A DNA stretch of 64,000 nucleotides. Origin: Rheum nobile (Eukaryota > Streptophyta > Magnoliopsida > Caryophyllales > Polygonaceae). Below the pieces are notes generated by a model. That model had not been told where the DNA came from. It worked only from the letters and a program-made list of their open reading frames with translations, and ran no database searches. The stretch is taken from assembly GCA_027886185.1 (NCBI GenBank), contig WOAB01000598.1:310001-374000 (forward strand), read 5' to 3'. Positions 36,131 through 47,599 of the stretch are shown here, in pieces (position 1 is the first letter of the stretch; each line of letters starts with the position of its first letter). A program made the position numbers and the translations under genes.

Positions 36131-36217
36131 AAAACCCCTAATTTTGTCCGGAAAGTGAAATTAAGAAACTGAAATTTAATATCGGTGTTTGATCTCTGAT
36201 GATTGTTGCAATTGAAG

Positions 36218-36340
36218 CACTGGGTGAAAGATGAGAAATTCAGCACGAAAGTGAAGGACTAGGATGGATTCCCCGCCTTCACTCTGATCAACAAAGCCAC
36301 TGGTCAGGCCTTAAAGCATTATGTTGGTGCTACTCACCAT
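36218..36340 (+). pseudogene. EUL-type lectin exon fragment
   Basis: 41 codons reading HWVKDEKFSTKVKD, stop, DGFPAFTLINKATGQALKH, then YVGATHH. The WxKDxxFSTKVKDEDG and PAFxLxNKATGQA patterns are those of the Euonymus-type (EUL) carbohydrate-binding lectins of plants. An AG acceptor precedes it and a GTAAGT donor follows at 36341. An in-frame TAG at 36260-36262 replaces the usual Glu. Only one exon of a domain of about 150 residues is present. Captured by the MULE. Confidence 0.75.
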
Positions 36341-36499
36341 GTAAGTCTTCTCCTCTCCCACTTCACTTGATCAGTTTCCAGTTGCCATGCCTCAAATTGG
36401 TATTTTCTTTAGTTCAATCAAATGTGGCTACTTGAGAATAGATGATGAATTTGAGGGGAACTAGGAGAAGAGAATTCTGATGAAGTTGTGTTTGGCTTT

Positions 36500-36605
36500 C
36501 AGTACACTAGTTCACTACCACTGTAAATACTTGTGTTTTCTACCAAAAAGGAACTGAAGCTTCAGTACACTAGTTCACTACCACTGTAAATACTTGTGTT
36601 TGGCT
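36500..36605 (+). repeat. tandem duplication of about 60 bp
   Basis: The phrase TTCAGTACACTAGTTCACTA and the following text occur at about 36500 and 36561. Confidence 0.7.
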
Positions 36606-37199
36606 TTCTTATATTTTTTCATGTCAAGTGAAAGTTTCGGGTGGCGGTAGATGCAATGTGACTAATGGGCATTGCTTTGACAACATGGTATGCTCTACAC
36701 AGACAGATGCAGTAAAACTAATAGTTATATACTTATATATGACAAAAAATAATAGTTATATACATTTTTTTAGTCTGTAAGAGAAGCATATGGAATTTTT
36801 ATTTCAAAAACATATTTGTTGTAAACATCTTCTCATCTTTATAGGTGTAATGTGGGTACATAAATGGTTTTTAAATGAGCTAGTACTTGTTAAATGAGAC
36901 ATGATTGTGAAACATGGGTCATTTTCACATTTCCTTAACAAGGCATTTGAATGAGCTAGTACTTGTTTAATGGGACTAACCACTATCAAACAAGGTTCTA
37001 TTGATAGTTACGAAATCAACCAATGTTCGTTAATATAACAGAGTAATGACCTGACTATGTACAAATGTGGTCTGACAAAGTGAATATTGCTCTGAACTTT
37101 GAAATGGGCTAACATTTAAAATTTTCTGATATAACAGAGCATTGACCTGACTATATATAAATATGGCCTGACTTCGTACAAATGTGGTCTGATAAAGTA

Positions 37200-37490
37200 C
37201 ACAATTCTTTACTATGTAACAACGACGTTGAAAAAGAGCTTCAAAGTGGAATAGTTACCGATTTTCTATGCACAACGCGGGCCGATACGAGGGTGATTCG
37301 ATGTCATTCGGAGGTGATTTTAAATGATTCAAGAGTCGGGTTTATGTAACTTGAGCATGACGAAGACGATGGTGTGGTCAGATTTTGAATTTAATGAATC
37401 GATATGTGTTTTTCTTGGCGTCGAACATGGCTTGGTGGTGATGTATATAGGCAATGAACAAGGTACTTTAAAACTTCAGAGTATTATGTA
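37200..37490 (+). repeat. module of about 290 bp, also inverted at 42960-43210
   Basis: Contains phrases TATGCACAACGCGGGCCGAT, GATTCGATGTCATTCGGAGG and CGAACATGGCTTGGTGGTGA. The later part recurs in the same direction at 42537-42740. The whole recurs inverted at about 42960-43210, and part recurs inverted at 41265-41400. It links the repeat arrays into larger inverted modules. Confidence 0.8.
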
Positions 37491-37795
37491 CTTTATCGGA
37501 CCACATGTGTACGAAATCAGACCACATTTATACGAAGTCAAGTCAATATTCTGTTATATCACAAATGTGTACAAGAAGGGAGTCGACTCTAAGAGCGGCA
37601 CTAAAGAGTGTAGAGAATTTCAAGTCAAAGTGTTTACAAGAAGGGAGTCGACTCTATTCATCCCAAAGTTTGTGTTTCTTTTATGAAGTTTTCTTTTGAA
37701 AACATGTAAATATTTTTAGTGATTATCAATTCAACGAGAATCACAACTAATAAATGCAGATTTATTAGTTGCAAATCTTGGTGGATGTTTTGTAG

Positions 37796-38308
37796 GTTTG
37801 GAGAGTTGACAATGTCCCAGAAAATGACAAGTTTCAGTACACACATTTTGCTCATAAGATAAACAGCTTTGATACTGCACCCAAGAAGTTGCTTCCATCA
37901 GATTCTCGTCTACACCCTGATAGATACGCACTCGAAAAGGGCGACCTTTCAAAAGCCGATGCTAAGAAGAGCAGGTAACTTGATGGATCCATCACTTGTT
38001 TATGGATTCTGGGTCAAAATCTTTTCTGAGATCACATCATGTTTGCTTTGCCCAGGCTGGAGGAGAGGCAAAGAGCTGAAAAGAGAGACCGAGAAGCCAA
38101 AGGCGAAAAGTTTACCCCAAGATGGTTTGATTTTACAGGCGAAGTCGCTTCTACTCCGTGGGGCGAGTTGGAAGTGTACGCTTACAATGGCAAGTACACC
38201 GAGCATCGTGCCATCGTTGATAGCTCCGATGTCATCAAACCCGTCGATGTCGAATCCATAGAGTTCAATCCCTGGCAATTTGTTGCTAGTTCATCAGCTG
38301 CAGAATGA
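37796..38308 (+). pseudogene. OSBP-related protein (ORP3-like) last two exons
   Basis: Exon 37796-37974 reads VWRVDNVPEND, YTHFAHKINSFDTAP and DRYALEKGDLSKA. A GT-AG intron of 81 bp (37975-38055) follows. Exon 38056-38308 reads LEERQRAEKRDREAKGEKFT, PRWFD and SIEFNPWQF, then a stop. These are the C-terminal pieces of plant oxysterol-binding-protein-related proteins of the ORP3 group, which bind and move sterols or phosphoinositides at membrane contacts. Both exons are open and splice in frame, but the N-terminal three quarters of the lipid-binding domain is absent. A captured fragment inside the MULE. Confidence 0.85.
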
Positions 38309-38545
38309 TTTGCGTGACATGTTGTCTCTTGTGGTAGCCTGTGGTGCTGCGGCTGAGCAATTTGCTGCTAGTTCTGTGGTGGTGTAAATCATTCTGCAGC
38401 ACCACAGACTCACGCAATTTGCTGCTAGTTCATCAGCACATTGTAGGGATTGAACTAGCAGCACACCGTGCCATCGTTGATGCTCTCATATGTGCTGCAC
38501 CTGGCAATTTGCTGCTAGTTCATCAGTTGTAGAATGATTTACACC
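38278..38545. repeat. scrambled duplications of ORP3-like 3' end
   Basis: GCAATTTGCTGCTAGTTCAT and variants occur at about 38276, 38412 and 38506. An inverted AATCATTCTGCAGC piece lies at 38388. A copy of the CCGTGCCATCGTTGAT exon phrase lies at 38466. This is local template-switch-like rearrangement. Confidence 0.75.
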
Positions 38546-39702
38546 ACCACAGACTGAGCAAGCAGCCGCAGTCCTGATCCATCGATGAGTCTGTTGTCTC
38601 TTGTGGCGTTTTATTTAGTGTGTAATCCAGAAATGGATTCATTCTTTTGTTATAGCTGGTACAGCACATATGAGAGCATCATGCATATTGGTTCATTGCT
38701 GAATAGTTCTAGCTAGTTTAATCAATGTTAACAATCTCGATCTCCCTTTTCATGTATGCATAATGGAGTGAACGTATTTGGTCCATTTGGATGGGTTGTA
38801 CAGTCTAGCAATCTACTCTGCTATGTTATATTGAGAATTTAAATGCTTTGAATCAGTTCAAGTGTAATCATAACTACCTAAAATAAATTGGTTCAAGCTA
38901 TGCTAAAAAAAGGGTTCAAGCTAAAGAGCCACAAAGATTAATCTAAATGTAAGCAGTAAAATGGATCGTAACTACTTAATAATCCAGTGGGTACAGTTTC
39001 TTACTCGGACATTGACGGGTGTAAAGTTTAAAAATATAACAGAATAATGACCTGACTACGTACACATATGGCCTAACAAAGTGAATATTGCTCTGAAATT
39101 TGAACTCAGCTAACATTTAAAAATTTGTGATATAACAGAGCATTGACCTGACTTCATATAAATATGGTCTGACTTCGTACAAATGTGGCATGATAAAGTA
39201 AATATTGCTATGAAATTTGAAATGTTAGCCAATTTCACATTTAAATTTGCATTTCAGAGCAATATTCACATTTTAGAGCAATATGTACATTGTCAATGCT
39301 CTGTTATATCACAAGTTTCAAATGTTAGCCAATTTCACATTTCAGAGCAATATTTACTTTATCATACCACATATGTACGTTGTCAGGTGATTACTCTGTT
39401 ATATTAACTTTAAATTTGAAACACTTAAATTTGCATTTATTAGTTGTGATTGTCGTTGAGATCACATAACCACTCATAATATTTACGAGTTTTTATAAGA
39501 GAAATATGCCTTACACCACCATTCATACTTGGTTGGTTCCGTAATAAGAGAAATATACCTTAAATGCAAATTTATGTGTTTCTCATTACGAAACCAACCA
39601 ACGTTTTTGTAATTCCGCCTATTATTGGTCGACCGACCTTTAGTTGGCTTTTGGAAGTTGGAAAACCATGTTGATGTTTAGTTGGAACCTTGATACATAA
39701 TT

Positions 39703-39760
39703 ACCAGCTCATCCAAGTCAGTCACAACACTAGTGTTGTGACTGACTTGGATGAGGTGGT
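39703..39760. repeat. near-perfect 58-bp palindrome without loop
   Basis: Centre CACTAGTG at 39728-39735. Perfect 24-bp arms (39708-39755), extended to 39703-39760 with one mismatched pair. No spacer, so it could extrude as a cruciform. Confidence 0.92.
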
Positions 39761-41539
39761 AGCCTATTCATGTTTATTGTGCTTCCTGGCAGCCTCGCGA
39801 CCCTACCTCTTCTTGGTGTTTTTTTGGTTAAGTGAGCTGAAGCCAGTTAAGGTGCATATAATAATGTAAATTTGTTTAGTATTTTTGAGTTAAAGTAGCA
39901 AAATCACAACTAATAAATGAGTATCAATTTTAAGTACATATTTTTAGTGATTATCAATTCAACGAGAATCACAACTAATAAATACCGATTTAAGTCTAAT
40001 CATAACTACCTAAAATAAATTGGTTCATTTCATTTTGAAATTTGTCTCATTGCATTTGTGAATGAATCCAACTCGAAAGAATTTATGAATGTACTGGTTC
40101 GTCTCAGAAGCAAGAGATATGAGAAGGTTTATAAATAGATATATGCCTTTCAGGGCTAATTTGATTAACTTGTTATTGACCTATCATTACTGTCACGTGA
40201 AACTTAATGATCTATGTGCAACTGCTATATTGCTGAAGAATGATAGACATACACATGGGAGATGGGAGGAAGTTGTTGAACTAGCCCTCATGAGACCTGA
40301 TATTGGAATTATGTAAAATAAAAGAGCATTGACCTGACATAGTATACATGTGACTTGACTTTGTATAAATGTGTCCTGACAAAGTAAATATTGCTCTGAA
40401 ATTTAAAATTGACTAACAATTGAAATTATGTGAAATAAAAGACCATTGACCTGACATAGTATACATGTGACTTGACTTTGTATACATGTGTCCTGACAAA
40501 GTGAATATTGCTCTGAAATTTAAAATTGACTAACATTTGAAATTATGTGAAATAAAAGACCATTGACCTGACTTAATTTCAGAGCAATATTTATAAGTTT
40601 TGGGAGGCATTTTGGAGCGATGAGAATCTTCAATATAAATATAAATTTAAATATTTATAAATTTGAAATTGACTAACATTTAAAGTTGCATTTATTAGTT
40701 GTAATTCTCGTTGAATTGATAATCACTCAAAATATTTGAAATTGTACTCACATTCATATAACAGGAAGTTGACCAAGTCCAACTGGTAAGGACCCTTCAA
40801 GAGAATTCAAACTCAAGTTTGTGTCTTCATAAACAGTTAAGAGTATTGACCAGCTTATTGAAAACTATGAAAAAGGGAGCTAATGGAAAAGCTGGTGGAT
40901 AACAAGCAAGAACAAGAGGTATTTGTGTTACATAACAGAGCATTATGTACTTTATCAGGCCACATTTGTACGAAGTCAGACCACATTAATACGAAGTCAG
41001 GTCAATACTCTGTTATATCACAAAATTTCAAATGTTAGCCAATTTTAAATTTCAGAGCAATATTTTCTTTGTCAGGCCACATTTTTACATAGTCAGGTCA
41101 TTACTCTGTTATATTACTTACCTTTAAATTTGAAACACTTAAATTTGCATTTATTAGTTATGGACCATTATAGAGTACCAACTTTGCACCACCAAGGTAT
41201 GACACGAATGAGGCATAGTGATCCGCATTCAACTTCAGTGTTCATTCAAGATCAAAGCAACCCATGTGGACATTACCACCAAGCCTTGTTCGACAAAAAA
41301 AAACACATTTCGATTCATTAAATTCAAGATCTGACCACACCATCGTCTTCCTATGCTCAAGTTACTTAAACCTTGAGCACATCATCGTCTTGTTCATCGC
41401 CTATATATATGACCATCGTCTTCTCCATGTTCATTCAAGGTCAAAGCGAAGAATGCAGGGTACATCTCGAGGAACAACTACTCTGCAGCTCAAGTCTCGT
41501 CGACTAGCTTTACTGTCATCGGGCTCGGGCTCGATCTTC

Positions 41540-41905
41540 TTAGTCACCACGAGGCAGAGGACGTGTTGGTAGACGACAAGGATTCGAGGGCCCTCCATGG
41601 GGTCCACGGGGGATGCTCGGCTTCACAGGCGGCAGTTGCGGATTTTCTATACAAGTGGGTGAACGGCAAGAATTTGAGAGAAAGCAAAGAGAGAAGAGTG
41701 AGAAGTAGCTTAACGATGAGAGACGCAAGCGTCAATGGAGGAAGAGGAGGCGGCAACGATGAAGATTCACCGACGAGGAATAGTCTGCGTGCGTCGGCGA
41801 GGAAGTGGCAAGCAGAGAAGGAAGAGGTACAATGAGATTTGGAATTAATTAGGGTTAGATTAGTGGTACTTTTGCAATACTTTTTAAAAGATGGGTTTTT
41901 TGCAA
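41540..41905. repeat. internal copy of the MULE right-end region
   Basis: 41850-41905 (AATTAGGGTTAGATTAGTGG and TTTTGCAATACTTTTTAAAA phrases, then TTGCAAGTTG) matches 47560-47750 in the same orientation. It suggests a second MULE end inside the element, either a tandem or a composite structure. Confidence 0.6.
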
Positions 41906-42959
41906 GTTGACTTTGAAACTTCAGAGCATTATTTACTTTATCAGACCACATGTGTACGAAGTCAGACTACATTTATACGAAGTCAGGTCAATGCTCTGTT
42001 ATATCACAAAATTTCAAATGTTAGCCGATTTCAAATGTCAGAGCAATATTCACTTTATCAGGCCACATTTAAACGTAGTCAGGTCACATTTATACAAAGT
42101 CAGGTCAATGCTCTGTTATATCACAAAATTTCAAATGTTACATAACAGAGCATTATGTAATTTTTCAGGTCACATTTATAAGAAGTCAGGTCATATGCAT
42201 ATTATGTACTTTATTAGACCATAAGTGTACGAAGTCAAACCACATTTATACGAAGTTAGGTCAATTCTGTTATATCACAAAATTCCAAATGTTAGCCGAT
42301 TTTAAATTTCAGGGCAATATTCACTTTATTAGGCCACATTTGTACATAATCAGTTCAATACTCTGTTATATTGACTTTAAATTTTAAACTAATTTTCCCT
42401 ATCTCTTACTTACCATAGTCATATGTATATTTATAAATTTACAGAAACAATTTTCTATTAAAAATCATATAATTTTATATTTCAGTTATGTAATTACAAG
42501 CATTATAGCATAAATCCTCATTCCACTCGGACCAATACGGAGGTGATTCGATGTCATTCGAAGGTGATTTCAAATGATTCAAGAGTCGAGTTTAAGTAAC
42601 TTGAGCTTAACGAAGACGATGTTGTGGTCCAATTTTGAATTGAATGAATCGAGAGGTGTTTTTCTTGGGTCGAACAAGGCTTGGTGGTGATGTATATAAG
42701 CGATGAACAAGGTACTTTAAAGCTTCAGAGCATTGTGTACTTTATCAGACCACATGTGTACGAAGTCAGGTCACATTTATACGAAGTCAGGTCAATTCTC
42801 TGGTATATCACAAAATTTCAAATATTAGCCGATTTTAACTTTCAGAACAATATTGGCTTTATCAGGCCACATTTGTATGTAATCAGGTCATTACTCTGTT
42901 ATATTAACTTGAAGTTTTAATATTGTTTTTAATATTATTTCTGGTGTATTATAGTTTGC

Positions 42960-43210
42960 TAAATCACGTCACCACCACCAAGACTTGTTCGACCCCAAAA
43001 AAACACCTTTCGATTCATTAAATTTAAAATCTGACCACACCATCGTTTTTGTCATGCTCTAGTTACTTAAACCCGACTTTTGAATCATTTGAAATCATCT
43101 CCGAACGACATCGAATCACCTCTGTATCGGCCCACGTTGTGCATAGAAAACTGGTAACTATGCCACTTTGAAGCTCTTTTTTCAATGCCGGTGGAAGATC
43201 CTAGACTCCG
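42960..43210 (-). repeat. inverted copy of the 37200-37490 module
   Basis: Reads, inverted, through the same phrases as 37200-37490, down to the GCACAACGTGGGCCGATAC phrase. Confidence 0.75.
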
Positions 43211-44411
43211 CGACCTATCTTCGGAGAAACCTTGCAGCCTTACAAACCCAACAACACCGCCCTTGCCACATGGGGTTGTCGTTCGACCAACCAAAGAGCT
43301 ACTTAAAAGATGGCTAAAGAGAGTTGTTATCGAGGTTTCTTGCTCTTAAACAAGTCACATCATCGAGTGAACGAAGACCTTCATCTCAAGGTATCAAATA
43401 ATTGCTGCTTATAAATAGGTTTATCTTCCTACTTTGTACATTCTTCAGACACTCTTCCTCAGCTCTCACACCAAACATAGGCAAAGCTCTGTTTTCTGCT
43501 TGTAAACAGAAGCAAAGCCAGCCTCCCGCCCTTGCCACTGTGATAATTCAATGCGACCATAATTCATTTTTCAGCATACCCACAGGCTTCAAATACACGT
43601 GAAGGCCGATCTGAATCCAATTTCTTATGGGTATGTCTAACCTGGATTCAAATTAAACATCAAAAGTCAGAAAATAAAAGGGATGACGAAAACATACGGG
43701 CAAACCTAACCTGTGCGGTTATGGGATATGTATAGATGCTGACGGGTTTTTGCTTTTGATGAGTCTGTGGTGGCCTGAAGTAATTTTTTGTCATCGGAGG
43801 ATGTTTAGACTTACATAGTTAAATGTTAGTCAATTTTAAATTTCAGAGCAATATTTACTTTGTCAGGCCATACTTATACAAAGTCAAGTCATATATATAC
43901 TATGTCAGGTCAATGGTCTTTTATTTCACATAATTTCAAATGTTAGTCAATTTCAAATTTTAGAGCAATATTCACTTTGTCAGGACACATTTATACAAAG
44001 TCAAGTCACATGTATACTATGTCAGGTCAATGCTCTTTTATTTTACATAATTTTAAATGTTAGAGCAATATTTACTTTGTCAAGCCACACTTATACAAAG
44101 TCAAGTCACATGTAAACTATATCAGGTCAATGCTCTTTTATTTCACATAATTTTAAATGTTAGTCAATTTCAAATTTCAGAGCAATATTCACTTTGTCAA
44201 GACACATTTATACAAAGTCAAGTCACATGTATACTATGTCAGGTCAATGCTCTTTTATTTTACATAATTTTAAATGTTAGTCAATTTTAAATTTCAGAGC
44301 AATATTTACTTTGTCAGGCCACACTTATACAAAGTCAAGTCACATAGAGATAGATGAGCAGAGAGAGATATTAGAGAATAGAGATGAGAGAGAGTAGGAT
44401 TAGAGAAAGGG

Positions 44412-45696
44412 GTTTATTTTTTTGGTGAAAGGAGAGGCGGCACTCTCGCACGCTTTATTGAACAAGCCAAAAGGATTACATATAGGTCATGCGGGGGAAA
44501 GCAACCCCACGCATATCATCCAAGAGAAAAGGAAAAACACTATTAAAAGGTTCATTAAAAACATGCAAACCAGTAGGAAAATCAAAAGCGACATTGGCTA
44601 AGTGGTCAGCGACCCTATTAGCCTCCCTGTAAATATGCCAGAACTGGACAACCCAGTCCCTACCAATAAAGCTCTGGCAAGACAACACCAGGCTAGCGAG
44701 CGGATACGAAGGGCCGATCCGCCTAGAAATCAACCCAATAGCAAGAGCAGAATCTGACTTAAGAATCACTCTACGACAGCCCCTCTCCCAAGCGATGTGA
44801 AGCCCATGATGAATGCCCCAAAGTTCCGCCATCGACACACTACACACACCAATGTTCTTCACGAACCCTCCAATCCAAACGCCCGCTGAATCACGCAACA
44901 CTCCTCCAGCCGAAGTGATACCAAAAGGATCCCTCTTAGCCCCATCCGTATTGACCTTGATCCAACCATCAGCTGGCCTACACCAAGCCACCAATTGCTC
45001 ATGCCGAGCACACGTGGCAGACTTGGTAGGACGCCCAGCCCAAACGTCGCTAAACTCCCTAGCCTGAGTGAGCAGGAAAGCAAGCCTGTCTTCCACCACC
45101 CGCACATCCTGAAAAATCCTCGCATTCCTCCACCGCCAAATCCACCAGAGGATAGTAGCGAAAAGAATATCCTGTCTCGCCCCCATATGCAGGGTGTACT
45201 CTCCTGTCAAACCCTTCCATGCCCACACCTCCGGCGTTTCATGGAAGAAACCAGTCATATTCGCCCCCATCCTAGCCCGGAACAGCATCCACACCTCCCT
45301 CGCCCTAGCACAGTCCCGAAGCACATGTAAGAGTGATTCCTCCGCAGCACCATAGCTCGAGCACTGAGCAGTCGACGTCATGTGCCGCCTGGCTCTCTCC
45401 AAATTGGTGAGAACCTTGCCTTTAACGCAGAGCCAAAGGAAATGCCGTATACGCTCCGTCACCGGAATCTTCCAAATAACCTTGAACAGGCGGGACGGGG
45501 TGGTAACACTAACCACGTTCTTGCGGATCTCCGCATACGCCGATGCGACTGTGTATTCCCCGGTGGCGGAAAGATCCCACCGAAGCGAGTCAGCCAGACC
45601 GGGCACCAGGCGAGTGCCAACTGCCGACAGCTGCATGAGGATGCCGGCCAAATATCTCTCCATTACATGTGTGATGGATAATACCCAAATATCCAA
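44412..45696 (-). mobile_element. LINE 3' part with open zf-RVT/RNase H frame
   Basis: A 406-codon open frame (stop at 44476). The LRWDLSATGEYTVASAY start and the zinc-binding reverse-transcriptase module (WKIPVTERIRHFLWLC, then a CSSYG...HVLRDC Cys/His region) are followed by RNase H with all four catalytic acids: NTDGA, MAELWG, KSDSALA, RVADHLAN. The 3' side ends in a short A-rich stretch (plus 44412-44420). The RT and endonuclease are missing by 5' truncation at about 45697. No target duplication found. Less decayed than the other LINE pieces here. Confidence 0.85.
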
Positions 45697-45699
45697 TAC

Positions 45700-46330
45700 A
45701 TGACATTACTCCCCCTTTTACAAAAGTTTTGCCCTCAAAGCTTAAAAAAAATACCCATCACAACACAAATACCCATCACAACACAAATGCAGCTCAATTT
45801 GAAAAAGCCTGTGAGCAAACCAAGCCTCTCTTAAACTGCTTGTATCCACTTGCACCGCCTAGTGCCACATGACAAATGTGGAAGACTCCAAACTAGTTGT
45901 TGTAGCAAAAGTTCCTCAATATCAGCACAAACTCAGCAAAAATTCAGCATCACACATCACACTCGAAATTCTGCAAAAATATTTGATCCAAGACATTCAC
46001 CACTGCCTACAGCTAGCATAGAACCAAGAAATTCAGCAACTAACTTTCTTGCAACCACTTCCTTGCAACTAACTCTCTCCAGCAATCCATCGATTAAGGC
46101 CAAGACATTCAGCAAACTAATATTCAACCACAACATTACGAGCTTTCTGACACCAAACTAACTCTCTCCAGCAAGACATTCAGCAAACTATTACCTCTCT
46201 TTGATGCAGCCAGAGCAGAAAAATCTCTTTTTACAACTGAGTCACTTGTTCAAACTAACATTACGAGCTTTCTGACACCAATGGCACTTCCTTCTCCCAC
46301 CTTGACCACCAGCAATGCTTGTTTGCTTGC
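45700..46330. other. unassigned sequence in MULE
   Basis: Starts with a TACTCCCCCTTTTACAAAAG phrase and an 18-bp tandem repeat (AAATACCCATCACAACAC, about 45750-45790). A phrase ACATTACGAGCTTTCTGACA occurs twice (about 46132 and 46257). No gene recognised. Confidence 0.4.
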
Positions 46331-46333
46331 TTC

Positions 46334-46935
46334 TCAGACGACAAGTCCAGCGTCAAGAAATCCAGATAACGGCCCTTGAATATCTGAGCCGTAAACATGT
46401 CCCATCTTCAATCGCTTCGTCTCCAGGTACTTCCTGTTTTCATCTCTTATGGGCGTCAAAACAGGAACTCTACCCACAATTGCCAATCCGTAACCCTTTA
46501 GTCCTATGAACTTTGCTAGATTGTTAGTCATCAGCCGCATGGTTCGAACTCCTATGTCTCTTAAAATCTAGCCTCCATCAAAGTCAAAAACAACAACACA
46601 ACAATACATGAAGAATTGCAGAGAAAAATTTCTACTAAAACTGAAATGAATTGAGCATTTTCTTGACATTTGCATTTCTAACCTGAGCGCCAATTCCATA
46701 CTCGCGTGCATCAACAGCTAGTCCAAGTTCAAGGTTGGAGCTTGTGGCCTAAGTAGATTCCTCGGCCTTCATGGCCTCTTAGATAAAGCACGACTCCTCT
46801 TCCGGCATGTTCAATCAACTGCATTGCCAAGTCCAGCTGATTTCCACAATCGCATCGAGCTGATCCAAACACATCCCCCGTGAGGCACTCTGAATGAACT
46901 CTCACAAGCACATCTTGACCATCTCCAATGTCTCC
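46334..46935 (-). pseudogene. RIBA GTP cyclohydrolase II domain fragment
   Basis: Two minus-strand exons. 46935-46683 reads VLVRVHSECLTGDVFGSARC, then DCGNQLDLAMQ and YLRGHEGRG, with all three zinc-binding Cys of GTP cyclohydrolase II, which opens GTP in the first step of riboflavin synthesis. A deletion after GHK shifts the frame; the exon tail (LAVDAREYGIGAQ) is in another frame. A GT-AG intron (46682-46568) follows. Exon 46567 to about 46334 reads RTMRLMTNNLAKF and ETKRLKMGHVYGS. In plants this domain is part of the plastid RIBA protein; its other (DHBP synthase) domain is absent here. Confidence 0.88.
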
Positions 46936-47599
46936 CTATTTAAGGGTAATTGTAATTGAAACGACATTAGTAAGCTTAGCTTCTTTTCTAGTGTATACAG
47001 AATGAAACAAAGCCTCCGAACATTGACATTGTCCTAACCTTTAAAATTGCCACCGCTGTCCTCTCAACCAGTTTCTCCCTTTTCCTCCAGTACCTACAAG
47101 AGGATGGAAGAATAGAGCTAGGTCGGTTTATGCAAACAGATTATCCAGGGCTTGCTGCCAGCATGGAAGAATAGAGCTAGGTAGGTTTCAAATTCCGTAT
47201 CAGATCGGGGAATTAGGGATTTGGTTGCTAAATCATATAAGAAACTAAATCCTTTGAGAAACCCTAAATCACAATAAATTTGTAAGGAAGATCGGAGGAG
47301 TTACCATTTCGCCGAGACCCGTAAGATTGTGGCAGATGAATCAGTAGAAGTGGTGGCGGACGACGATGCGTAGCTTTTCGTTGCAGACATTGACGGAGCG
47401 GAGGAGTGTGAGAGAGCCTTCATCGAGAGACGGATACGATGGAAGGAGAGGCCGAGAGCGGCGTCGCCGAGGAACTCCAGTCGGAAGCAGAGGAGGGAAC
47501 TCCAGCCGGCTGCCATCGGGGAAGACGGAGGCAGAGGAGGGAGACGAAGGGTTTAGGATTTGGGATTGATTAGGGTTAAAAATTGGGATTTATTAACAA
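46936..47599 (-). other. intron and GC-rich segment next to RIBA fragment
   Basis: Minus-strand AG acceptor for the RIBA exon at 46937-46936. 47290-47520 is GC-rich and open for 71 codons on minus (MAAGWSSLLCFRLEFL start) without a recognised family; it may be a captured first exon. Confidence 0.35.

Larger units (their letters stand above)
37021..44350. repeat. dispersed repeat of about 100 bp in both orientations
   Basis: The core ACAGAGCATTGACCTGACTT, with AAATGTGGCCTGACAAAGT and AATATTGCTCTGAAATTT phrases, recurs about 22 times by eye. Forward copies: 37021-37210, 39030-39210, 40310-40600. Reverse copies: 37470-37580, 39210-39420, 40930-41130, 41920-42400, 42710-42920, 43830-44350. Periods are 93-119 bp. 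Some sets face each other (39030-39420), giving hairpin potential. The short open frames here are shadows of the repeat. Confidence 0.85.

Noticed and set aside
40089..40316. 75-codon frame with a GRWEEVVEL phrase resembling the end of a pentatricopeptide protein
   Set aside because: Too short and only one phrase matches; it could be a decayed captured PPR fragment, but I cannot support it.
43402..43602. 66-codon plus-strand frame in the MULE
   Set aside because: No recognisable family; starts in repeat-flanked sequence.
37021..44350. Repeat arrays as a CRISPR-like array
   Set aside because: Units are about 100 bp, diverged, in both orientations and without unique spacers, in a plant genome context.
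47290..47520. 71-codon minus frame next to the RIBA fragment as a transit peptide
   Set aside because: Ser/Leu-rich, but no joined splice path or family match to the RIBA N-terminus.
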